In this document: piece by piece, positions 1-5,810 of the stretch
Position numbering within the stretch: position 1 is the first letter of the stretch
How the letters are laid out: each line of letters begins with the position of its first letter
NCBI GenBank assembly: GCA_963656345.1
Contig: CAVKHY010000090.1
Coordinates: 1-9,535, forward strand
Origin: CAKUFA01 sp963656345
GTDB lineage: Bacteria > Bacillota > Clostridia > Christensenellales > Aristaeellaceae
Reading direction: 5' to 3'
DNA: 9,535 nt
Made by a program: the position numbers and the translations under genes
The notes under the pieces: model-generated
What the model saw: the letters and a program-made list of their open reading frames with translations, nothing else
What the model was told of the DNA's origin: nothing
Databases searched by the model: none

Positions 1-1451
1 TCGTAATGCAGCGTGGTGTTGAACATTCTGTCCGCCGTTTCCTGATAGGGGAAGATCCACCGATCCTCTCCTTGGCGCACGCTGGGCCACATGTTCAGCG
101 TTGCCATGGGAGACATGCCGCGAAATTGAGCATCCCGCACAATTCGCCTCAGGAGCCGTGCGTCCGTCGTGCGGATGCGATTGTGATCATCCAGGTTCAG
201 GCAGGTCAAGGCGCTAACAAAAACCCGGTAAATCTCCTGCTCCGGTATGTCCTCCGTCAGCATGGGATTCAGTCCGTGAATGCCTTCGATAATGATCGGC
301 TCGCCCTGCCCCAATGTTCGCACGATGCCATGGGCGGTACGTTCTCCGGCAGGAAAGTCGAAGATGGGCGTCTCCACCGTTTCACCCTGCAGCAACGCAC
401 AAATTTGCTGCTGGAGCAGCGGCAGGTCAAGCGCCTGAATATTCTCTAAATCTACGCTGCCGTCTGCTTCCTTGGGCAAATCACACAAATTGCGGTAATA
501 GTTATCCAAGCTCAGCCTTGTCGGATGATAGCCCAGCACCCGCAGCTGGACGGCCAGCCGGGCTGCCGTCGTTGTCTTTCCGCTGGAGGAAGGCCCTGCA
601 AGAAGAATCACCCGCTTCCTTTTCCGGGCAATTTCGTCCGCCATGTCGGCCAAGGCCTTTTCCTGCAAGGCTTCGTTCACCCGGATAAATGTGCGCAGCT
701 CTCCCTTTTCTGCCAACGCCGCCAAATCCGCAGCATTCCTGACTCCGAGGATACCGCACCATCCCACGCTTTCGGCAAAAACGCTTAGATGCTTGGGATA
801 ATCCCGATAATAGGCCGGGATACCAGGGGCCGTCTTGTCCGGCAGCTGCATGACAAAGCCGCCGTCATGGGGCAGCAGGTCAAACACCTTCACGTATCCT
901 GTAGAAGGTGCCATGGCACCGTAAAAGTATTCCCACATGCCACCGCAGGCATACATTTCAAAATGCTTAAAGGGACGCAATTTCAGCAGCGCCACTTTGT
1001 CCGGCTGGCCGTCCTTGTCAAAATAATCGATGGCATCCTTCACCTGCCACTGTTTTTTGACGAAAGGAAGGTTCTCTTCCGTAATGCGGCGCATTTCCTG
1101 TTCCAGGTCATCCACCTGCTCCGCACTGAGTGCAACCCCCGGCAGACGAACCAGCACGCCGCCTGCTGCGGAATGCTCTACGCGAACTCTTTGCCCAGGC
1201 ATTCTTCTCCGCACGGCCAGCAGCATGACAAACCGAAGGGAACGCTCATAAATCCGCCGTCCTTCTTCCTGTGCGATGGTAATGGGCGTTAATTCTCCAT
1301 CGCCGGGGATCGTTTCATGCATTTCCAGCACTCGTCCGCCCCGAACGGCAGCAAGGACTTGCGGAGCATCCACCCCTAAGCAGCGAAGGCCTTCTGCCAC
1401 CGTTGTCTGCTCAGGTACATTGCAGCGAACACACCCATGAGATATCAGCAT
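1..1451 (-). CDS. Nucleoside (uridine-type) kinase with TGS/ThrRS-like N-terminal region, 3' end cut by window edge
   Basis: The minus-strand frame is open from 1451 to the left edge (483 codons), so the C-terminus is missing; relatives I recall are about 550 residues. Residues 1-60 resemble a weak TGS domain. Residues 70-270 resemble the second additional domain of threonyl-tRNA synthetase (ERSLRFVMLLAV, VEHSAAGG, and a PSTGYVKVFDLLPHDGGF segment). The rest is a phosphoribulokinase/uridine kinase P-loop domain: Walker A GPSSSGKTT at 286-294, SLDNYY in place of the usual LDDYY, DFPAGE, IIIEGIHGLNP, and DDHNRIRTTDARLLRRIVRD. The family phosphorylates uridine or cytidine in pyrimidine salvage; the role of the synthetase-like part is not settled. 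Two adjacent ATGs (1454 and 1451) follow a GGTGGAGG ribosome site; 1451 gives the better spacing. A divergent promoter lies upstream. Family is sure, substrate is inferred. Confidence 0.93.
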   Translation of the reverse strand, partial: MLISHGCVRCNVPEQTTVAEGLRCLGVDAPQVLAAVRGGRVLEMHETIPGDGELTPITIAQEEGRRIYERSLRFVMLLAVRRRMPGQRVRVEHSAAGGVLVRLPGVALSAEQVDDLEQEMRRITEENLPFVKKQWQVKDAIDYFDKDGQPDKVALLKLRPFKHFEMYACGGMWEYFYGAMAPSTGYVKVFDLLPHDGGFVMQLPDKTAPGIPAYYRDYPKHLSVFAESVGWCGILGVRNAADLAALAEKGELRTFIRVNEALQEKALADMADEIARKRKRVILLAGPSSSGKTTTAARLAVQLRVLGYHPTRLSLDNYYRNLCDLPKEADGSVDLENIQALDLPLLQQQICALLQGETVETPIFDFPAGERTAHGIVRTLGQGEPIIIEGIHGLNPMLTEDIPEQEIYRVFVSALTCLNLDDHNRIRTTDARLLRRIVRDAQFRGMSPMATLNMWPSVRQGEDRWIFPYQETADRMFNTTLHY

Positions 1452-1491
1452 CATAACCTCCACCTTTCATCATTGTTTTGCGTTCTTCCCC

Positions 1492-1520
1492 ATCATACCC
1501 GAATTAGCGGTGTGCGTCAA
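1492..1520 (-). promoter_or_regulatory. Sigma-A type promoter for the nucleoside kinase gene
   Basis: On the minus strand a -35 box TTGACG (1515-1520) and a -10 box TATGAT (1492-1497) are separated by 17 nt, one mismatch each from consensus. The predicted transcript would start near 1485 and reach the kinase start codon after about 30 nt. Confidence 0.75.
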
Positions 1521-1533
1521 CTCACGACTGTTT

Positions 1534-1562
1534 TTGACAAGCATCGTAAAAGCCGTTATAAT
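1534..1562 (+). promoter_or_regulatory. Consensus sigma-A promoter for the four-gene operon
   Basis: A perfect TTGACA (1534-1539) and a perfect TATAAT (1557-1562) lie exactly 17 nt apart. Transcription should start near 1569, giving a leader of roughly 40 nt before the TTG start codon at 1612. It faces away from the kinase promoter, and the two -35 boxes are only 13 bp apart. A promoter this close to consensus suggests high basal strength or repressor control; I see no clear operator beyond the inverted symmetry made by the two -35 boxes themselves. Confidence 0.85.
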
Positions 1563-1594
1563 AGGTATGGTTCATTTTCCACTGTTACTTGCTT

Positions 1595-1602
1595 AAAGGA
1601 GG
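1595..1602 (+). promoter_or_regulatory. Ribosome binding site that sets a TTG start
   Basis: AAAGGAGG at 1595-1602 is followed by 9 nt and then TTG at 1612. No in-frame ATG fits both this site and the beginning of the hydrophobic signal segment, so TTG is the chosen start. Confidence 0.8.
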
Positions 1603-1611
1603 CCATCACGG

Positions 1612-2553
1612 TTGAAGACCTTTGTACGAGTCATTGCAGTGTTGCTGGCTCTTGTTTTGCTGGCGTTCCTGGTTCCCTCCATGACGCCTCTGGCCATCGG
1701 CGAGGAAGCCGTTGCTTACCCTGCTTATACACCTGTTACCCTGACAGCAGAGGACGTGGCTCCTCTTGATTACGCTGCAAAGGCACCGGCTCCTCTGATC
1801 GATGCTTTTCTGCCGGACAACGGCGGATACCTTGACGACACCCTGTCCGTCAAGGTCGAAACCATGCGAGCCTATGACACCACCATCATGCTGGTATGGG
1901 TGCAGATTGCCTCCCCTACCCAGCTGCGCACAGAGCTTTGCAAGCCCTACCCTTCCAAGTCCACCGCCCGGGCGGATACCATTGCCAAGCGGGTCAATGC
2001 TGTGCTGGCCATCAACGGGGACTATTTCGTGTACCACAGCCAGGGCTACATTGTGCGAAACGGCAAAGTGCTGCGGGAGCGGTATAATGACATTTACGAT
2101 ACCCTGCTCATTGACGATCAGGGAGATTTCACCATTATCCAAGGCTTGACCAAGGAAAAGATCAATGCCTTCAACGGCACCATCATGCAGGCCTTCACCT
2201 TTGGCCCCGGTCTGGTGGTAGATGGAGTCATGACCACGGAATTCCCGCTGAAGTCTTCCTCCCCCACCCATGAAACCCAGCGCATCGCCATTGCGCGGAT
2301 GGATCACCTGTCCTACCTGATTGTCGCCACGGAAGGTCCTGAAAACAAAGGCTCTACCGGCCTGACCATGGCAGAGTTTGCCCAGCTGCTCTATGATCTT
2401 GGGGCAAAGAATGCCTACAATCTGGACGGCGGCTCTTCCTCCAGCGTGGTGCTGAATTACAAGAAGATCAACTCCCTGTCCACCGGGAAGATTCGCGCCA
2501 TTGGGGATATCCTGTATTTTGCCACCGCAGAAACCGAGGAGGCCGCACAATGA
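1612..2553 (+). CDS. Exported phosphodiester glycosidase (NAGPA-domain) family protein
   Basis: 313 residues from a TTG start. The N-terminus (MKTFVRVIAV, then a leucine/valine-rich stretch to about residue 22) is a signal peptide or membrane anchor with no lipobox cysteine, so the protein acts outside the membrane. The remainder carries hallmarks of the phosphodiester glycosidase family (NAGPA, the human uncovering enzyme): AINGDYF at 133-139, FGPGLVVDG at 197-205, RIAIARMD at 224-231, and the signature NLDGGSSSS at 270-278. Family members remove a sugar joined to a phosphate; bacterial members are often linked to exopolysaccharide or cell-wall metabolism, and most have no proven substrate. 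It is the first gene of a four-gene operon, and its stop overlaps the next start in ATGA, which implies translational coupling to the Lgt-like gene. Family assignment is strong; the substrate is unknown. Confidence 0.9.
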   Translation: MKTFVRVIAVLLALVLLAFLVPSMTPLAIGEEAVAYPAYTPVTLTAEDVAPLDYAAKAPAPLIDAFLPDNGGYLDDTLSVKVETMRAYDTTIMLVWVQIASPTQLRTELCKPYPSKSTARADTIAKRVNAVLAINGDYFVYHSQGYIVRNGKVLRERYNDIYDTLLIDDQGDFTIIQGLTKEKINAFNGTIMQAFTFGPGLVVDGVMTTEFPLKSSSPTHETQRIAIARMDHLSYLIVATEGPENKGSTGLTMAEFAQLLYDLGAKNAYNLDGGSSSSVVLNYKKINSLSTGKIRAIGDILYFATAETEEAAQ

Positions 2554-3482
2554 ACGAAACTACTGTTCTGCTGTCCGTAGGCGATCTCCAGCTGACCGCC
2601 TACAGCCTGTTGCTGGCCATTGGCTCCCTGCTGGCCATTCTGCTGACCGCTTGCCTCGGCAGGAAGCGCATAGGGGTTGACGCATCCCTGTCGCTGTGTC
2701 TGGCGGTGCTGCCCGGTGCCGTTATCGGTGCTCGGCTGGTATATTGCGCCACTATGATCGAATCCATTCTGGTGGATTTTGACGGTCTATCTTTCATCCC
2801 CCGCATTTGGGAAGGTGGCTTCACTCTGTATGGTGCCATCCTTGGCGGCATGGTTTCCGCACTGATTTACGCCCGCGCTACCCACCGCAAAATTCCTGAC
2901 GTGCTGGATCTGCTTGCGCCAGGTTCCGCCCTGGTTCTGTGCGTTGCCAGAGCCGCTGAATATTTCACCTCCCAGGGTCTCGGGGATTACATTGAAGATG
3001 AAGCCTTTCAGCGTTTCCCCTTTGCCGTGGAAGCCAACGGCTCCTGGCAGATGCCGGTGTTTGTGTATGAAGCTGTGGTGGCAGCGATCATCCTCGTTGT
3101 GGTGCTCTGCCTGCTGCATCAAAATCGGAAACCCGGCCGCACGGCAGAGGTCTTCCTTGTGCTGCTGAGTCTGAGCCAGATCATTCTGGAATCCTGGCGG
3201 GAGGATGAATTCATCCGCTTCGGCTTCGTCCGTTGGAATCAGATTGCCGCCGCCATTACCCTGACTACCGTGCTGGTGCTGCGCCTGATCCGGAAAGGCC
3301 GTCCCCGGGAAAAGAGCCGGAAAATCTGGACCATCATGCGGGTGGTGCTTTATCTGGTCGGCGTGGCAATGATTATTCTCATCGAGTTTGCACTGGACAA
3401 GTCCTCCATTGAAAATACCCTGCTGTATGGAGTCATGGCCGGCACGCTGGTTGTCATGGGCATCGCCATGCTGAAGGACTGA
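2550..3482 (+). CDS. Divergent Lgt-like (prolipoprotein diacylglyceryl transferase family) membrane protein with extra C-terminal helices
   Basis: 310 residues, polytopic. The Lgt fold is recognisable in residues 1-250: TAYSLLLAIG in the first helix, GARLVY at 60-65, WEGGFTLYGAILGG at 87-100, an arginine at 134 where Lgt has GRxGN, and VYEA at 172-175 matching the QLYE segment. By my alignment several key E. coli Lgt residues are changed: His103 is Tyr95, Asn146 is Glu137 and Arg239 is Gln210. Arg143 (Arg134) and Glu243 (Glu214) are kept. After a basic linker (249-258) come two further hydrophobic segments (about 261-280 and 290-308) that ordinary Lgt lacks. A GAGGAGG site (2536-2542) lies inside the upstream gene, and ATG overlaps its stop. 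Lgt itself moves diacylglycerol from phosphatidylglycerol to lipoprotein cysteines; this copy probably has another substrate or is inactive. The fold call is good, the function is not known. Confidence 0.82.
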   Translation: MNETTVLLSVGDLQLTAYSLLLAIGSLLAILLTACLGRKRIGVDASLSLCLAVLPGAVIGARLVYCATMIESILVDFDGLSFIPRIWEGGFTLYGAILGGMVSALIYARATHRKIPDVLDLLAPGSALVLCVARAAEYFTSQGLGDYIEDEAFQRFPFAVEANGSWQMPVFVYEAVVAAIILVVVLCLLHQNRKPGRTAEVFLVLLSLSQIILESWREDEFIRFGFVRWNQIAAAITLTTVLVLRLIRKGRPREKSRKIWTIMRVVLYLVGVAMIILIEFALDKSSIENTLLYGVMAGTLVVMGIAMLKD

Positions 3483-3493
3483 AAGGAAATACT

Positions 3494-4201
3494 ATGCTGG
3501 AAGAACTGAAGCAACAGGTTTATGAAGCCAACATGCTTTTGCCTGCCTATCATTTGGTTACCTTCACCTGGGGCAACGTTTCCGGGATAGATCGGGAACA
3601 AGGTCTGTTTGTGATTAAGCCCAGCGGCGTTCCTTATGAAGACTTGAAGCCGGAGGACATGGTGGTGGTATCCATTGCCGACGGGCACAAGGTGGAAGGC
3701 AACCTGAATCCTTCTTCAGACACCCCCACCCATGCGGAACTGTACCGACGCTTTTCCTCCATTGGCGGAATTGTGCATACACATTCCCGCTGGGCCACCA
3801 TTTGGGCGCAGGCCGGCCGGGATATTCCGGCTTATGGTACCACCCATGCAGATTACATTTATGGTGCTGTTCCCTGTGCACGGGATCTGACCCCGGAAGA
3901 AGTGCAGCGGGCTTATGAGCTGGAAACAGGCAAGGTTATTGCCGAATGCTTTGAAGAGCGTCGTCTGAATCCTGTCCACGTACCCTGCGTTCTGGCACGT
4001 CATCACGGCCCCTTTGCTTGGGGAAAGAATGCCATGGAGGCGGTGCATAACGCCGCCGTGCTGGAAGAAGTGGCCATGATGGCCTGGCACACGGAAAACC
4101 TTGCCACCGCCCCGGTTGCTCCCCTGCCGGACTATGTGCGGGACAAGCATTTTCTTCGCAAGCATGGCCCTAATGCCTATTATGGGCAAATCAAAAAATG
4201 A
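3494..4201 (+). CDS. araD: L-ribulose-5-phosphate 4-epimerase (class II aldolase/adducin family)
   Basis: 235 residues, close to the 231 of E. coli AraD. The catalytic set falls at the same numbers as in E. coli: zinc ligands His95, His97 and His171, nearby Asp76 (in SSDTPTH), the acid/base Asp120 (in TTHAD), and Tyr229 near the C-terminus. GNVSG at 27-31 and KPSGV at 42-46 are the phosphate-binding segments. The enzyme is cytosolic and interconverts L-ribulose 5-phosphate and D-xylulose 5-phosphate, feeding arabinose (or, for the UlaF/SgbE paralogues, ascorbate or xylulose products) into the pentose phosphate pathway. The start follows AAAGGAA, 11 nt after the Lgt-like gene. No araA, araB or sugar transporter is present here, so the substrate source is unclear. 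The UlaF/SgbE role cannot be excluded from sequence alone. Confidence 0.93.
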   Translation: MLEELKQQVYEANMLLPAYHLVTFTWGNVSGIDREQGLFVIKPSGVPYEDLKPEDMVVVSIADGHKVEGNLNPSSDTPTHAELYRRFSSIGGIVHTHSRWATIWAQAGRDIPAYGTTHADYIYGAVPCARDLTPEEVQRAYELETGKVIAECFEERRLNPVHVPCVLARHHGPFAWGKNAMEAVHNAAVLEEVAMMAWHTENLATAPVAPLPDYVRDKHFLRKHGPNAYYGQIKK

Positions 4202-4214
4202 ATCGAGGCCTTGT

Positions 4215-5597
4215 ATGAGTCAGCCGTCATCCTCCCCAAAGCGTGAAAACTTCGCCTCCCGTCTCGGCTTCCTGCTGGTCAGTGCCGGATGTGCCATTGG
4301 CATCGGCAATGTATGGCGCTTCCCTACCGTTGCCGGTCAAAACGGCGGCGGCGTGTTTGTGCTCTTCTATCTGCTCTTTCTGCTGATAATGGGTGTTCCC
4401 GTTTTAACCATGGAACTGGCCGTTGGCCGTGCCGGTCAAGGGACAGCTGTTCAGGCTTACAAGGCTTTGGAAAAGAAGGGCAGCAAATGGCACCTGCATG
4501 GCTATGTGTGCCTGCTGGGCTGCGTCATGCTGATGATGTACTACACCACCGTCAGTGGCTGGATGCTGAGCTACTTTGTCAAGTTCCTCACCGGCACCTT
4601 CAGCAATCTTTCCGCCTCCGATGCTGCCGCCAATGTGTTCACTCAAATGCTGGCGAATCCTTGGGAAATGGGTATTTTCATGGCGATCACCGTGGTGCTT
4701 GGCATATTGATTTGCAGCTTGGGACTGCAAAACGGTGTAGAGCGCATTACCAAGGTGATGATGTGCGCCCTGATCCTGCTCATTGCGGTGCTGGCTGTGC
4801 ACAGTTTCACGCTGTCTGGTGCAAAAGAGGGGCTGTCTTTCTTCCTGCTGCCGGACTGGGACCGTGCTTCCCAACAGGGTATCGGCCAGGTTATTGTCTC
4901 TGCCATGAACCAATCTTTCTTCACCCTGAGTCTGGGCATCGGCGCCATGGAAATTTTCGGCAGCTACATGTCCCGTAAAAATACCCTGTGCAGCGAAGCC
5001 GTGCACATTTGTGCCCTGGATACCCTGGTAGCCATCAGCGCAGGGCTGATCATCTTCCCTGCCTGCTTCTCTTATGGCGTGTCCCCGGATGCCGGCCCCA
5101 GCCTGATTTTCATCACCCTGCCCAACGTGTTTGCCAACATGGCCGGCGGTCAGGTGTGGGGAGCCCTGTTCTTCCTCTTCATGACCTTTGCCAGCTTCAC
5201 CACAGTGGTGGCAGTATTCGAAAACATCATTGCCAGCGTTATGGAACTGTTCCATATAAACCGCCGCACGGCCTGCGTGGTTTGCGGTGCAGGAATTCTT
5301 CTTCTCAGCCTGCCTTGTGTGCTGGGGTACAATGTGTGGAGCGGCTTCCAACCCAAAGGCAGCGGCAGCACCGTTCTGGACGGTGAGGATTTCATCGTGT
5401 CCAATCTGCTGCTGCCCATTGGCAGTTTGATCTATCTGCTCTTCTGCGTGACACGCTGGGGCTGGGGCTTTGAAAAGTATCTGGCAGAAGCAAACACTGG
5501 TAAGGGCATTCACCTGCCCCGGTTCTTAAAGCCAGTTTTCCAGTTTGTCATTCCTCTGCTCATTATCGTCATCATTGTACAGGGACTCATCGGGTAA
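4215..5597 (+). CDS. Sodium-dependent transporter, neurotransmitter:sodium symporter (NSS/SNF, LeuT-type) family
   Basis: 460 residues from ATG 4215, which has GAGG (4205-4208) 6 nt upstream and begins 13 nt after araD. The frame is open further upstream (to 4101), but that would run through araD and add a non-homologous N-terminus. The first helix carries the family signature GIGNVWRFP with Asn32 and Arg35 equivalent to LeuT Asn27 and Arg30, followed by AGQNGGGVF. FFTLSLGIGAME (235-246) is the unwound helix 6, with Thr237 matching LeuT Thr254 of the Na1 site. FASFTT (325-330) matches the LeuT Na2 site on helix 8. About 11-12 hydrophobic segments are visible. Family members import amino acids (Trp, Tyr, Leu and others) with sodium; the substrate cannot be read from this sequence. 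It is the last gene of the operon, ahead of a strong terminator. Confidence 0.92.
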   Translation: MSQPSSSPKRENFASRLGFLLVSAGCAIGIGNVWRFPTVAGQNGGGVFVLFYLLFLLIMGVPVLTMELAVGRAGQGTAVQAYKALEKKGSKWHLHGYVCLLGCVMLMMYYTTVSGWMLSYFVKFLTGTFSNLSASDAAANVFTQMLANPWEMGIFMAITVVLGILICSLGLQNGVERITKVMMCALILLIAVLAVHSFTLSGAKEGLSFFLLPDWDRASQQGIGQVIVSAMNQSFFTLSLGIGAMEIFGSYMSRKNTLCSEAVHICALDTLVAISAGLIIFPACFSYGVSPDAGPSLIFITLPNVFANMAGGQVWGALFFLFMTFASFTTVVAVFENIIASVMELFHINRRTACVVCGAGILLLSLPCVLGYNVWSGFQPKGSGSTVLDGEDFIVSNLLLPIGSLIYLLFCVTRWGWGFEKYLAEANTGKGIHLPRFLKPVFQFVIPLLIIVIIVQGLIG

Positions 5598-5612
5598 GCA
5601 ATCCCATTGCTT
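5596..5612 (+). other. Small perfect hairpin overlapping the transporter stop codon
   Basis: AAGCAAT (5596-5602) and ATTGCTT (5606-5612) form a perfect 7-bp stem with a 3-nt CCC loop. It starts within the TAA stop codon. It lacks a T-run, so it is not a terminator by itself; it may stabilise the 3' end or be fortuitous. Confidence 0.45.
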
Positions 5613-5618
5613 ATGCGT

Positions 5619-5656
5619 AACAGGCCGTTCATCTCACGGGATGAGTGGCCTGTTTT
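5619..5656 (+). terminator. Rho-independent terminator of the four-gene operon
   Basis: Arms 5619-5633 and 5640-5654 pair over 15 bp (AACAGGCC with GGCCTGTT at the base, two G-T wobbles above) around a 6-nt loop TCACGG, then TTTT. It sits 21 nt after the transporter stop. Confidence 0.88.
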
Positions 5657-5696
5657 ATATGCCGGAAAGAAAAACATAAGAAAGTCAGCCTGCCTA

Positions 5697-5726
5697 TTGC
5701 AATCTCGGCAGCACAGCATGTAGAAT
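5697..5726 (+). promoter_or_regulatory. Probable promoter of gdhA
   Basis: TTGCAA (5697-5702) and TAGAAT (5721-5726) are 18 nt apart. The match to sigma-A consensus is moderate, but the site lies between the operon terminator and gdhA, where a promoter is needed. It predicts a leader of about 80 nt. Confidence 0.5.
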
Positions 5727-5740
5727 GGAAGAGCACTGAT

Positions 5741-5788
5741 GCTTTGCCAATGAAGCCAAAGCGCCGCATCGGGTTCCCTCCCCTGCGG
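5741..5788 (+). other. gdhA leader with two short stems
   Basis: GCTTTG (5741-5746) can pair with CAAAGC (5757-5762), and CCGCA (5764-5768) with TGCGG (5784-5788). The stems lie just before the AAAGGAG ribosome site (5796-5802). They are short and match no riboswitch class I recognise. Confidence 0.25.
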
Positions 5789-5810
5789 AAATCAGAAAGG
5801 AGAATTTCAT

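Noticed and set aside
789..1292. 167-codon and other plus-strand frames in 1-1300
   Set aside because: The whole region is covered by the open minus-strand nucleoside kinase frame, which has clear motifs throughout.
1454..1611. Possible riboswitch or T-box leader before the operon
   Set aside because: The predicted leader is only about 40 nt and shows no such fold or conserved box.
1606..2550. 314-codon minus-strand frame opposite the NAGPA gene
   Set aside because: It is antisense to a gene with clear family motifs, has no family resemblance itself, and its composition is that of a complementary-strand shadow.
4101..4214. Upstream start for the transporter inside araD
   Set aside because: It would add 38 residues read out of frame through araD with no homology; ATG 4215 has a ribosome site and leads directly into the family N-terminus.
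4404..5513. 369-codon minus-strand frame opposite the transporter
   Set aside because: It is rich in His, Gln, Gly and Ala, as expected from the complement of a GC-rich membrane protein gene, and has no recognisable domain.
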